A stretch of 64,000 nt of DNA from Spelaeicoccus albus. Lineage in GTDB: Bacteria; Actinomycetota; Actinomycetes; Actinomycetales; Brevibacteriaceae. Made by a program: the position numbers and the translations under genes. The notes under the pieces are model-generated. The model saw nothing but the letters and a program-made list of their open reading frames with translations. It had not been told where the DNA came from and did no database searches. Shown one piece after another: positions 50,677 through 59,155 of this stretch. Numbering within the stretch: the first letter of the stretch is position 1; every line of letters starts with the position of its first letter. The stretch is taken from positions 620,001 to 684,000 of the forward strand of contig NZ_JACBZP010000001.1 in assembly GCF_013409065.1 (NCBI RefSeq). The letters run 5' to 3'.

Positions 50677-52170
50677 GTGAGCAGCGCATCAACCGAAGCA
50701 CCGCACGCACCAATAGTCAGCCTGGTCCCGGCACGGATGGACAGGTTGCCGTGGACGAGATTCCACTGGTCTGTCATCGTCGGGCTCGGGATCTCCTGGA
50801 TTCTCGACGGCCTGGAAATCCAGATCGTCTCGGCCGCCGGCTACCAGCAGACGTTGCACATGACGTCGACGGAAGTCGGACTGACCGGCACCGTCTATCT
50901 GGTGGGCGAGGTCGTCGGGGCCTTGGTATTTGGCAGAATGTCGGACAGCCTCGGACGGCGCAAGCTTTTCATCCTGACGCTCGCCATCTATTTGGCCGGC
51001 AGCGGCATCGCGGGCTTTTCGTTCTCGCTGTGGTTCCTGCTGATCTTCCGGTTCATCGCCGGCATGGGCATCGGCGGCGAATACAGCGCCATCAACTCCG
51101 CAATCGACGAGCTGATTCCGTCGAAGTATCGAGGCCGCGTCGATATCGCCGTCAACGGCACGTATTGGGGCGGCGCGGCGATCGGCGCCGCAGCAAACCT
51201 TGCCCTCCTCAACCATGACCTGATTCCGCAGGATTGGGGATGGCGGATCGGCTTCTTCATCGGCCCGGTCCTCGGATTGTTCATCATCTATCTGCGTCGG
51301 CACATCCCCGAGAGTCCGCGGTGGCTGATGACGCACGGGTATGAGCAACAAGCCGAGAAGACCGTCGATGAAATCGAGGCACGAATCCGCGCCGAGGGCC
51401 GCACGTTACCCGAGGTGCCAATGGAAAAGGCCATGTCGGTCGAGCCGACCAAGAGCATCCCGTTCAGGCAGCTCGCACACGTGTTCATCGTCAAATACCC
51501 GAAACGCACGGTTCTCGGCCTCGTCATGATGATCACGCAGTCGTTCCTCTACAACGCAATCTTCTTCACCTACGCGCTGGTGCTGGAGAACTTTTACGGC
51601 GTCAGCGTCAGCCACACCGGCTACTATTTCTTCCCGTTCGCCATCGGAAATCTGGTCGGACCTCTGGTACTAGGCCCTCTTTTCGACACCATCGGCAGAC
51701 GCAAGATGATTTTCGCGACGTACGGTATCGCCGGCGTCGTCCTGGCTGTGTCGGCGTACCTTTTCAGCATCGATGCCATGACGGCGACGGTGCAGACGAT
51801 TTTCTGGTGTGTCTCGTTCTTCTTCGCCTCGGCGGGCGCGTCATCGGCCTACCTGACCGTCAGTGAAATTTTCCCGCTGGAACTGCGTGGGCAGGCTATC
51901 TCGTACTTCTTTGCCATCGCGCAGATCGCCGGGGCCGTAGCGCCGGTTTTGTACGGTCACATGGTCGGCGACGGCAGCAGCCGCGGCCCGTTGACGTTCG
52001 GGTATTACCTCGGCGCCGGGATCATGATCATCGGCGGAATCGTCGCACTCCTGATCGGTGTCAACGCCGAGGGCCAATCGCTCGAGGACGTCGCCGATCC
52101 GCTGACGAAGGCGAAAACTCCACCGGACGGCGGCGGTGCGGGTCCGACGACCCCGCCACCGAGTCGATAG
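50677..52170 (+). CDS. MFS transporter, sugar/metabolite:H+ symporter type
   Basis: A 497-residue carrier with twelve spans. GRMSDSLGRRKLFILTLAIYL is the family motif between spans 2 and 3, and GPLFDTIGRRKMIFATYGIAG its repeat in the second half; FIAGMGIGGEYSAINSAIDELIPSKYRGR fits the sugar porter/SP-like group. The large cytoplasmic middle loop is about residues 190-250. It most likely takes up or exports a small organic molecule; the substrate is unknown. The GTG at 50677 follows AAGGGGG at good distance; longer frames cross the dcd promoter. The next gene, a USP, starts 10 bases after its stop. Confidence 0.85.
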   Translation: MSSASTEAPHAPIVSLVPARMDRLPWTRFHWSVIVGLGISWILDGLEIQIVSAAGYQQTLHMTSTEVGLTGTVYLVGEVVGALVFGRMSDSLGRRKLFILTLAIYLAGSGIAGFSFSLWFLLIFRFIAGMGIGGEYSAINSAIDELIPSKYRGRVDIAVNGTYWGGAAIGAAANLALLNHDLIPQDWGWRIGFFIGPVLGLFIIYLRRHIPESPRWLMTHGYEQQAEKTVDEIEARIRAEGRTLPEVPMEKAMSVEPTKSIPFRQLAHVFIVKYPKRTVLGLVMMITQSFLYNAIFFTYALVLENFYGVSVSHTGYYFFPFAIGNLVGPLVLGPLFDTIGRRKMIFATYGIAGVVLAVSAYLFSIDAMTATVQTIFWCVSFFFASAGASSAYLTVSEIFPLELRGQAISYFFAIAQIAGAVAPVLYGHMVGDGSSRGPLTFGYYLGAGIMIIGGIVALLIGVNAEGQSLEDVADPLTKAKTPPDGGGAGPTTPPPSR

Positions 52171-52180
52171 GAGGCAGGAG

Positions 52181-52771
52181 ATGTCCGAGACAAATGAGCC
52201 GGTGGGCGACGCGACGATGTTCGGCGCCGACAACGTCATAGTCGTCGGAGTGAGTACCACCAGCCATTCGGCCGAAGCGCTGCGGTGGGCGGCGGAAGCG
52301 GCGGAACGGCTGGGCTCGAAGCTCGTCGCGGTTCGAGCGTGGCGAAAGCCGCACAGTCCGACGTCCCCACCGTCCGGCCGTCCGCCGGCCACCCAGTATG
52401 AACCGGAGAAGGCATACCGGGAAGCGCACGACCGCCTGCTTGCCGACGTGGCCGAAGTACTTGGGAGCGACCACGCGGCCGAGTGTTTGGTGGTTCGGGG
52501 AAATCCGCTCACCGTGCTGCTGGCACAGTCGGAAAACGCCCGGCTTCTCGTGCTGGACGCACCGCAGCGCACCGATCTGACACAAACTCCGCTATTGGCT
52601 CATCGCCTGGTATATCGGGCTACGTGCCCCGTTGTGGTCATGCCGCCCCGGCTCGTACGGCGACGCGAGACGCCGTTGGTTCGCGGCGGCAAAAAATTGG
52701 CGCAGCGCATGGCCGAATCTGCCGCGACTGCCGGACGGCCCGGCATTCGACCTCCCAGTTCGCGGGGCTGA
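52181..52771 (+). CDS. Universal stress protein-like, single domain
   Basis: A 196-residue UspA-fold protein: VIVVGVSTTSHSAEALRWAAEAAERLGSKLVAVRAW at the start and CPVVVMPPRLV at the end of the domain. The nucleotide-binding GxxGx9G(S/T) pattern is not visible, unlike in the USP at 17343, so it may not bind ATP. The C-terminal 35 residues are basic and probably disordered. The ATG follows AGGAGGCAGGAG, a very strong site. It is cotranscribed with the MFS gene. Confidence 0.8.
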   Translation: MSETNEPVGDATMFGADNVIVVGVSTTSHSAEALRWAAEAAERLGSKLVAVRAWRKPHSPTSPPSGRPPATQYEPEKAYREAHDRLLADVAEVLGSDHAAECLVVRGNPLTVLLAQSENARLLVLDAPQRTDLTQTPLLAHRLVYRATCPVVVMPPRLVRRRETPLVRGGKKLAQRMAESAATAGRPGIRPPSSRG

Positions 52772-52814
52772 CCCGCCCGGCCCTGACCCGCCCGGCTCTG
52801 CCCCGTGAGCGGGC

Positions 52815-52842
52815 GTTTTGGTGGCCGAGACGGCACCAAAAC
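52815..52842 (+). terminator. Hairpin after the MFS-USP operon
   Basis: GTTTTGGTG (52815-52823) pairs with CACCAAAAC (52834-52842) around ten bases. It is 44 bases after the USP stop and before tRNA-Gly. No T-run follows. Confidence 0.55.
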
Positions 52843-52919
52843 CGCTGGGTTTCGGCCGGTCACGTACCCATCGACCGGTGTCGGTTACCATAGTGAGGGA
52901 AAACGCGCATGCGTTTCTC

Positions 52920-52993
52920 GCGGGTGTAGTTCAGTGGTAGAACTTCAGCTTCCCAAGCTGATAGCGCGAGTTCGATTCTCGTCACCCGCTCCA
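52920..52993 (+). tRNA. tRNA-Gly, anticodon CCC
   Basis: Acceptor stem GCGGGTG/CACCCGC, D-arm region GTTCAGTGGTAGAAC, anticodon stem TCAGC/GCTGA with loop TTCCCAA (anticodon CCC), and T-arm with TTCGATT. The CCA end is encoded (52991-52993). Decodes GGG glycine codons. Confidence 0.95.
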
Positions 52994-53153
52994 CTTTGGG
53001 ACGGCACGTCTTCCGCTTCCCCCCTTTCCGCAATGCCCTGATCGGCGAATTTGCGATGATGTATTGTGACCCGTTCGTGATTCCGCTAGGCTATTTGCGA
53101 TAAGGTTCCTCAACCTTTTCACTCCTCCCGACAACCTCAATAAGGACACCCCC

Positions 53154-54923
53154 ATGAAACTCCCCCGTACCTGGAAGCTGCTCGGTTTGCCGGCAGCCGC
53201 AGGCATGGCGCTGAGCCTCATCGTCGCCGGTCCGGCCGGTGCTGCCACGCCGGAAGCTACCCAACCGTCGTCCGACAAGTCGTCGCAGCAGCAGGGCTCC
53301 GACTTCTTGAATTCCCCCAGCGTCAATCTCAAGTCCGCCCCGCAAATCACGCAAAGCGATCTGCAGAACGAGGGCTACCACGTTGCGCTGACGTCAGATC
53401 CGAGCAACGCCGGCGTCACCATTTCGGGGAAATTCATTGACAGCGCCGGAACGGCGTTCAAGTCACCGACGACACTGACGACGGATGCCAAGGGAAACGT
53501 CGACGGCTATATGAAAGCGTCAGGCAAATTGGCCCCGGGCACTGCCACATTGAAGATGACTGCATCCAACGGCGCTACGGTCCCTGACGAAACTTTCACT
53601 GTTACCGAGGACGAGACCACTCCGCCTCCCGAGCAGAACTACGACGATGCCGCGATCACCGCGGCCCCCACGACCTTCACCGAAGGCAGCTGGGGCGACG
53701 GCATCACGGTCAACGGCACCGATTTCAAGCCCAACAGCGAGGTCAGGGTCGAGGTCAACTACGCTGCAACGGGCCACGGCGACGAACTGGCGTCGGTGAC
53801 CGCCAAGACCGATGCCGACGGCAATTTCACTCAGACAGTCAGCCCGAAGGGCACGCCTGAGGTTCCAAAGGACGACTGGTCGTATTCGGTCAGCGCGCTG
53901 CAAACTGCAGAGTCCGGTGACGTGATCGCGTCCGACGTGATCACATTGACCATCAACGAAAAGCAGGAACCTGCTGCAGATCCGTCGATTTCGATTGCCG
54001 ACACGACCTTCACCGAGGGCAGCTGGGGCGAAGGCATCAAGGTGTCCGGCAAAAACTTCGAGCCCAACCAGTCGGCGACCGTCCAGGTCGTCCACGACGC
54101 CGACAGCAGCGGCACGGTGATCGAGGAAGTCGATGTCAAGGCCGATGCCGACGGCACGTTCACGGAGACCGTCAAGCCGAGCGCGGCGCCGAAGGTCGTC
54201 AAGGGCAAGAAGTACTTCGTCGGCGCATCCTGGGCCACGAAGTCCGGAGCGCAGGCCGGCGGATCGGTCAGCACCGCTGCCGTCCCGATGGCCGAAGCGG
54301 CTCCTGCGGCTCAGTCGACCGATTGGATCGAACTCACGATCAGCCCGAAGGCCACCGTGAATCCGACCATTTCGGTCAGCCCGAAAAAGATCTCAACGAC
54401 GGACTTCGAAAACGAGGACAAGGGCGTCACGATCACCGGAAAGCACTACGCCCCGGGCGAAGCGGTCACGCTGGAGGCCTCGTCGCAAAGCGGCAAGGTC
54501 GACGGCATTACGCTGCACAGCACGTCTGATAAAAACGGCACCGTGCAGTTCACGCTCTACGCGATCGGCTCCGCTGTCGCCGACACCTACAACGTCACGC
54601 TGACCGGCGACGACCACGCGAAAACGCTCAAAGCGTCGTTCCAGGTCTACACCGGAGCAGCAAACGGCGGCGGTGATGACGACAATGCCGGAGGCAGCAA
54701 CGCCGGGAACAGCAACGGTGGGAACAATGACGGCGCCGATCCGGGCAGTGATTCCGGCAACGCCGCCAACGACGACCCGGTCACCGTGAGCACGTCGGCA
54801 GACGATCTACCCCGCACGGGCGGACTCGACTTCGGCGCGTTGTACGCCGGTGCCGGGCTCGTCGTGCTCGGCGCTGCCGGAGTCCTCGTGACGCGACGCA
54901 AAAAGAACAGCGTGATCGAATAA
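53154..54923 (+). CDS. LPXTG-anchored surface protein with repeated Ig-like domains
   Basis: A 589-residue secreted protein. A Sec-type signal (KLPRTWKLLGLPAAAGMALSLIVA, residues 2-25) is followed by about five beta-rich domains. Two carry a matching opening, TTFTEGSWGDGITVNGTDFKPNS and TTFTEGSWGEGIKVSGKNFEPNQ, about 116 residues apart. Near the end is an Asn/Gly/Asp-rich linker (GGGDDDNAGGSNAGNSNGG), then LPRTG at residues 552-556, a membrane segment and a basic tail (RRKKNSVIE). A sortase should attach it to peptidoglycan; none is in this window. The function may be adhesion or surface structure. Confidence 0.85.
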   Translation: MKLPRTWKLLGLPAAAGMALSLIVAGPAGAATPEATQPSSDKSSQQQGSDFLNSPSVNLKSAPQITQSDLQNEGYHVALTSDPSNAGVTISGKFIDSAGTAFKSPTTLTTDAKGNVDGYMKASGKLAPGTATLKMTASNGATVPDETFTVTEDETTPPPEQNYDDAAITAAPTTFTEGSWGDGITVNGTDFKPNSEVRVEVNYAATGHGDELASVTAKTDADGNFTQTVSPKGTPEVPKDDWSYSVSALQTAESGDVIASDVITLTINEKQEPAADPSISIADTTFTEGSWGEGIKVSGKNFEPNQSATVQVVHDADSSGTVIEEVDVKADADGTFTETVKPSAAPKVVKGKKYFVGASWATKSGAQAGGSVSTAAVPMAEAAPAAQSTDWIELTISPKATVNPTISVSPKKISTTDFENEDKGVTITGKHYAPGEAVTLEASSQSGKVDGITLHSTSDKNGTVQFTLYAIGSAVADTYNVTLTGDDHAKTLKASFQVYTGAANGGGDDDNAGGSNAGNSNGGNNDGADPGSDSGNAANDDPVTVSTSADDLPRTGGLDFGALYAGAGLVVLGAAGVLVTRRKKNSVIE

Positions 54924-54963
54924 TCGCTTGGCCGCCGCTGCACCGATCGCAGCAGCTCACGCA

Positions 54964-55013
54964 GAGAGCCCCGGCCGAATCGGCCGGGGCTCTCGCTTTT
55001 GCGAGAGCCCCGG
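54964..55013 (+). terminator. Terminator with a second, overlapping hairpin
   Basis: GAGAGCCCCGGCCG (54964-54977) pairs with CGGCCGGGGCTCTC (54981-54994), followed by GCTTTT. The right arm can also pair downstream: CCGGGGCTCTCGC with GCGAGAGCCCCGG around TTTT (about 54984-55013). The first is a good terminator for the surface protein; the two are mutually exclusive. Confidence 0.75.
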
Positions 55014-55129
55014 CGGACGGCACCCCTGCAGCCGGCACCCCTGCGGGCGGGACCGCAGCGAACTCGGGCGACATCGGTCAGTACGCTGGTCATGCCGACA
55101 CCGCTACGGCTCGATTTGAAAGGGGTACC

Positions 55130-55825
55130 GTGCACATCCCCCTCGTCTTCGTACACGGCATTCGACTGTCCGGCGTCTGCTGGACCGAGCAGCGATCCTT
55201 CTTCTCCGCACGCGCCGTCGCGACGCCGGATCTGCCCGGACACGGGACCCGTCGCGGCGAACGATTCACCCTTGACGCGGCAGTCGACGTCGTTGAACGC
55301 ACCATCGACGACGTCGGCGGCCGGGCCGTCGTGGTCGGTCATTCAATGGGAGGCTACGTCGGAATTGCTACTGCCGCTCGCCACCCGGACAAGGTCGCCG
55401 GTCTCGTGGCCGCCGGATGTTCGATCTCGCCGACGCGGCTCCTCTGCCTGCCGTATCGCGGCATGCGCCGGGCGCTGTCGGTCTTGCCGGACGACGGCGA
55501 CGCCGTCAGCGCCCGCCTGTTCCGACGATTGCTTCCACCCGGCGTCGCCGAACCGATCATTGCGGCCGGAATCGCGACCGACTCGATCCCCGACGTCATG
55601 ACCGCACTGCAAGTAGACAGGCCGGTCGACTCACTGCAGCACTATCCCGGCACGGTCCTCTTGATCAACGGACGCCACGACCACTTCCGCCTCGGTGAGC
55701 GTCAGTTCGTGAACGCGTGCCCGCGCGGATCGCTCACCGTCGTACCGCACGCCGGCCATTATCTGCCGATGACGCGCGGGGCCGTCTTCGCCCGCCTCAT
55801 CGCCGAATTCAGCGACGGAATGTGA
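55130..55825 (+). CDS. Alpha/beta-hydrolase
   Basis: A 231-residue soluble hydrolase. Oxyanion region FVHGIRLSG at residues 7-15, nucleophile Ser72 in VVVGHSMGGY, acid Asp in INGRHDHFRLGERQ, and catalytic His in HAGHYLPM: a complete triad. Substrate unknown; esterase, lactonase or peptidase-like roles all fit. The GTG start at 55130 follows AAAGGGG. It lies downstream of the terminator of the surface protein gene. Confidence 0.83.
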   Translation: MHIPLVFVHGIRLSGVCWTEQRSFFSARAVATPDLPGHGTRRGERFTLDAAVDVVERTIDDVGGRAVVVGHSMGGYVGIATAARHPDKVAGLVAAGCSISPTRLLCLPYRGMRRALSVLPDDGDAVSARLFRRLLPPGVAEPIIAAGIATDSIPDVMTALQVDRPVDSLQHYPGTVLLINGRHDHFRLGERQFVNACPRGSLTVVPHAGHYLPMTRGAVFARLIAEFSDGM

Positions 55826-55919
55826 GACGGCCCTTCTCGGAAGTCCGCTCACGCAATCGGAACCGTCTCCGCGACCTGCGGATCCGTCTCCGCAAAGCCC
55901 CGAGCCCGGCGTCCGGCGT

Positions 55920-58019
55920 TTATAACGACGGCAATTTGCCGGCCAGCCACCCGCTCAACGACTTCACGAACGTGGCGGTCAAGTGGTCGCCGTTCCGATA
56001 CACGAGCGCGTTGCCGATCACTGCCGGGCACTTGCCCTTTTGGCACAGCTTCGGCGTCGGGTCGATCAGGTCGACGCCGCCGACTTGCTGCGCGGCGTCC
56101 TTGACGACCGGCGAGTAGCCAAGCGCCTTGCCTTTCGGCAACACGCATTTGTCCAGCGCCTTCGGGTGCTTGGACACGCAGTCCGGCACGTCGAACGAGG
56201 GATGCGGATCATCCTTGATCGCGACGACCCGGTCGGAAAGTTTCTTCATCTTGCGAAGGTTCGACGCGGCGTCCTTGGTCATGATCTTGGCGCTGGCGGG
56301 CCCGTTGACGCGCTCATTACCGTGCATCACCGCATAATCGGCCCGCTGCGTCGTAATGATCATGTCCGGTTTCAGATCCTTGATCCGCTTTTCCGCATTG
56401 GCCTGCCACTCATTGCATTCGGTGTAGCGGCGCTTCAATTCGGTGTTGTACACGGTCGCCTTGACCGGCGGGCAACCGGATTTCGTCAGCCCGACGAGCT
56501 TCCAATGCTTTTTCTTGGCGACCTTGTTGATGGCCGGGAACCATTGCATGGCATGCGAGTCGCCGTAGAGGACGACCGTCTTGTCGCTGTGCGGGTCGCC
56601 GTAAACGCATGACGGCGACTTCGTGCCCTTGGCCTGCACCAGGCAACCGTCCTTCTTCATCACTCCGCGGTCCTGCGTCGCATCGCGCGGGGCCGGGCGA
56701 ATCTCGTTCACCTTCTTTTGCGGCGCCTTGCTGGCTTCAAGTTGTTTGGCACCCGAGACCTTGGTCGTGGGCGCAGTCTTGATGTCCGGCACCGTCGCAT
56801 GCACCACGACGCCGAGAGCCACCGCCGCAACCGTGAGCACTGCCCCCATGGCTAGCGCCTTGCCGGGAAACTTCGTCAATGTCGGCGACCGGCGCAACGG
56901 CTCTTCGATATACACGTGAGTCGCGACGGTCAACAGATACGACAGCAGGACGACGGCGATAATGGTGGGTGCGGCCAGGTTTCCCCAGAGCGCGCCCGCG
57001 AAGACGAGCAACGGCCAATGCCACAAATACCAGGTGTACGAGATCTTGCCGAGATGGCGCATGACGCGGTTGTCGAGCAGGCGGAGCGGGCCGTACCGAC
57101 TGCCCGCCGTCCCGGCAATGATGACGGCGGCAGCGCCCAGCGTCGGGGCAAGTGCCGCGTAGCCGGGGAACATGGTCCGATCGCTGTAGCGGAAGATCGC
57201 GAACAAGATCGCCAGCATGCCCAGAATTGCCAGGACGGTGCCCATCCGCCGGGACACACGTCGTCCGGACGCCAATGCCACGGCGATCAGGCCTCCGATG
57301 GCAAGCTCCCACACACGCGTGAACGTCGAGAAGTACGCCCGGCCGGCTTCCGCTTGCGTGAGATAAATGCAGTACGCCAAGGACGCCACGGTCACGACCG
57401 TCAGCGTGCCGGCCAGAATCGGGCGAACGTTCTTGCCCTTCCGGCTGAGCCACCAGGTCACGATCAGGAGCAGCGCGGGCCAGACCAGATAGAACTGCTC
57501 TTCGACCCCGAGCGTCCACAAGTGTTCGACGGGACTGGCCTCGAGCCCGGCCTCGAAATAGTTGACGGCTTGGGAGGCGAGCCGCCAGTTGTTGACGTAC
57601 AGGCCGGACGCGATGATGTCGCCGGCCGTCGCGGCGCGCCGCACCGGCGCCAGAATCAGCCAGGCGCCAATTGACACGAATGCCAAAACGATGGCCAGCG
57701 CCGGCAGTAGCCGTTTGGCGCGACCGCCGTAGAAGCGGGCAAAAGACAGCCGGCCGGACTTTTCGATCTCGCGCAGCAGCATGCCGGTGATGAGGAACCC
57801 GGAGATGACGAAGAAGACGTCGACGCCGACGTATCCGCCTCCGAATAAGCTGATTCCGCAGTGATAGAGAATGACAGCCACGACTGCCACTCCGCGGAGC
57901 CCCTCGATATCGGGGCGGAACGAAGATTTGGCTGTTTTTCGGCCGCTCGCTTCGCCTGCCGCGGTCGATTGGTTGCGTTCGGCGACCTTGCGGCTCGAAT
58001 CCTGTCGTTGCTCAGCCAT
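55920..58019 (-). CDS. OafA/YrhL-type membrane acyltransferase with SGNH domain
   Basis: A 699-residue two-part protein. The first 380 residues are an acyltransferase 3 membrane domain (FRPDIEGLRGVAVVAVILYH, SYTWYLWHWPLLVFAG) with about ten spans. After a Lys-rich linker, the C-terminal 250 residues are an SGNH-type domain (VVLYGDSHAMQWFPAIN and near the end NGDHLTATF). Such proteins O-acetylate cell-surface polymers or lipids. I use the ATG at 58019 (MAEQRQDSSRK); the frame extends to 58058. It is convergent with the alpha/beta-hydrolase gene. Confidence 0.85.
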   Translation of the reverse strand: MAEQRQDSSRKVAERNQSTAAGEASGRKTAKSSFRPDIEGLRGVAVVAVILYHCGISLFGGGYVGVDVFFVISGFLITGMLLREIEKSGRLSFARFYGGRAKRLLPALAIVLAFVSIGAWLILAPVRRAATAGDIIASGLYVNNWRLASQAVNYFEAGLEASPVEHLWTLGVEEQFYLVWPALLLIVTWWLSRKGKNVRPILAGTLTVVTVASLAYCIYLTQAEAGRAYFSTFTRVWELAIGGLIAVALASGRRVSRRMGTVLAILGMLAILFAIFRYSDRTMFPGYAALAPTLGAAAVIIAGTAGSRYGPLRLLDNRVMRHLGKISYTWYLWHWPLLVFAGALWGNLAAPTIIAVVLLSYLLTVATHVYIEEPLRRSPTLTKFPGKALAMGAVLTVAAVALGVVVHATVPDIKTAPTTKVSGAKQLEASKAPQKKVNEIRPAPRDATQDRGVMKKDGCLVQAKGTKSPSCVYGDPHSDKTVVLYGDSHAMQWFPAINKVAKKKHWKLVGLTKSGCPPVKATVYNTELKRRYTECNEWQANAEKRIKDLKPDMIITTQRADYAVMHGNERVNGPASAKIMTKDAASNLRKMKKLSDRVVAIKDDPHPSFDVPDCVSKHPKALDKCVLPKGKALGYSPVVKDAAQQVGGVDLIDPTPKLCQKGKCPAVIGNALVYRNGDHLTATFVKSLSGWLAGKLPSL

Positions 58020-58231
58020 TATTTTCAACGGTAACAAACTGATAACGGCACTCGCCAATCAGATCCGCGCTTTCTGAATGTTTTCCGTGAGTCCGCTCAC
58101 CTCTCGTGATCAACCGGTTCGTTCCGGCGCATTGCCGGTCGGCGGCAGGCATACTGGGGAGAAGTTCGTTTCCGGCCGGTGGGCCGGCGCCCGCTTCCGT
58201 CCACAACCGTCAGCGACAGATCTGGACCATT

Positions 58232-58963
58232 GTGAATTCGCCTTTTGATCCCGACGCCCCGTCCCTCGGACTGGGGCAGCTGTGGGACCGCGCCGTCACG
58301 GCCCAGGCTGCTCCCGAATTCTGGGTGGCGGCGGCAATGGGCGTTGTGGCACTCGCCATCGTCATGTGGCGGCCTGTCTGGCGAGTCAGCCGGCATCCGG
58401 TGACCATTGCGCACGAGGCGTCGCACGGCGTCGTCGCACTGGTTTCCGGACGTCGTCTGAGCGGCATCCGCCTACATTCCGATACGTCCGGGGTTACCGT
58501 GTCGCGGGGACATCCGCGCGGCGCCGGGATGGTGTTCACTTGTTTGGCCGGATATCTCGGACCGTCGGCTATCGGCTTGGCGGCCGCCGCCACGGTGCAT
58601 GCCGGGTACATCACGGCGCTGCTGTACGGGATGCTGGTGCTGCTGGCGCTCATGCTGATCCAGATCCGCAACTGGTTCGGCCTCTGGTCGGTATTCACGA
58701 CCGGTGCCGTGATCTTCTTCGTCACCTGGTTGGCGCCCGTAGCCGTACACTCGGCGTTCGCCGCACTGATCGCCTGGTTCCTACTACTGGCGGCGCCGCG
58801 TGCCGTCTACGATTTGGTGCGTGCCCGTCGCGGCGGCCGCGAGCGTGATTCGGACGCCGATCAACTGGCCCGCCTGACGCATTTGCCGGCGTTCTTCTGG
58901 CTCGGCACCTTCTGGCTGATCACCGCTGCGGTTTTGGTCTGCGGCGGCAGTCTGCTCCTCTGA
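58232..58963 (+). CDS. M50-like membrane metalloprotease
   Basis: A 243-residue integral membrane protein. HEASH at residues 61-65 is the HExxH zinc motif, set at the start of a membrane segment as in M50 site-2-type proteases; GYLGPSAIGLAAAATVHAGYI and FTTGAVIFFVTWLAPVAVHSAF are further spans. Such proteases can cleave membrane-bound regulators or have other roles. The GTG at 58232 (VNSPFDPDAPS) is my choice; a longer frame from 58106 lacks coding character. It is convergent with the MFS exporter gene. Confidence 0.72.
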   Translation: MNSPFDPDAPSLGLGQLWDRAVTAQAAPEFWVAAAMGVVALAIVMWRPVWRVSRHPVTIAHEASHGVVALVSGRRLSGIRLHSDTSGVTVSRGHPRGAGMVFTCLAGYLGPSAIGLAAAATVHAGYITALLYGMLVLLALMLIQIRNWFGLWSVFTTGAVIFFVTWLAPVAVHSAFAALIAWFLLLAAPRAVYDLVRARRGGRERDSDADQLARLTHLPAFFWLGTFWLITAAVLVCGGSLLL

Positions 58964-58973
58964 CGGCCTCATG

Positions 58974-59155
58974 CCCCGTGCCGAGTGGTGGCGAAAGGTT
59001 CACGCCCCGCGCCGAGTGGTGGCGAAAGGTTCATGCCCCGCGCCGAGTGGTGGCGAATGGCTGCATTTTTCGTAAAAATGCAGCCATTCGCCACCACTCG
59101 GCGGGGCGGGACTTGGCGGGACAACCATTCACCACCACTCGGCGAGGCGGGGCAT
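58974..59155. repeat. Family B repeat block with a perfect 30-bp hairpin
   Basis: Three direct copies of GCCGAGTGGTGGCGAA are spaced about 31 bases apart. The third runs into a perfect hairpin: 59041-59070 (ending CTGCATTTTT) pairs with 59074-59103 across the loop CGT. A fifth, inverted arm (CCATTCACCACCACTCGGCG) follows at 59125-59144. The block fills the gap between the convergent protease and MFS genes and could end both transcripts. Confidence 0.9.
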
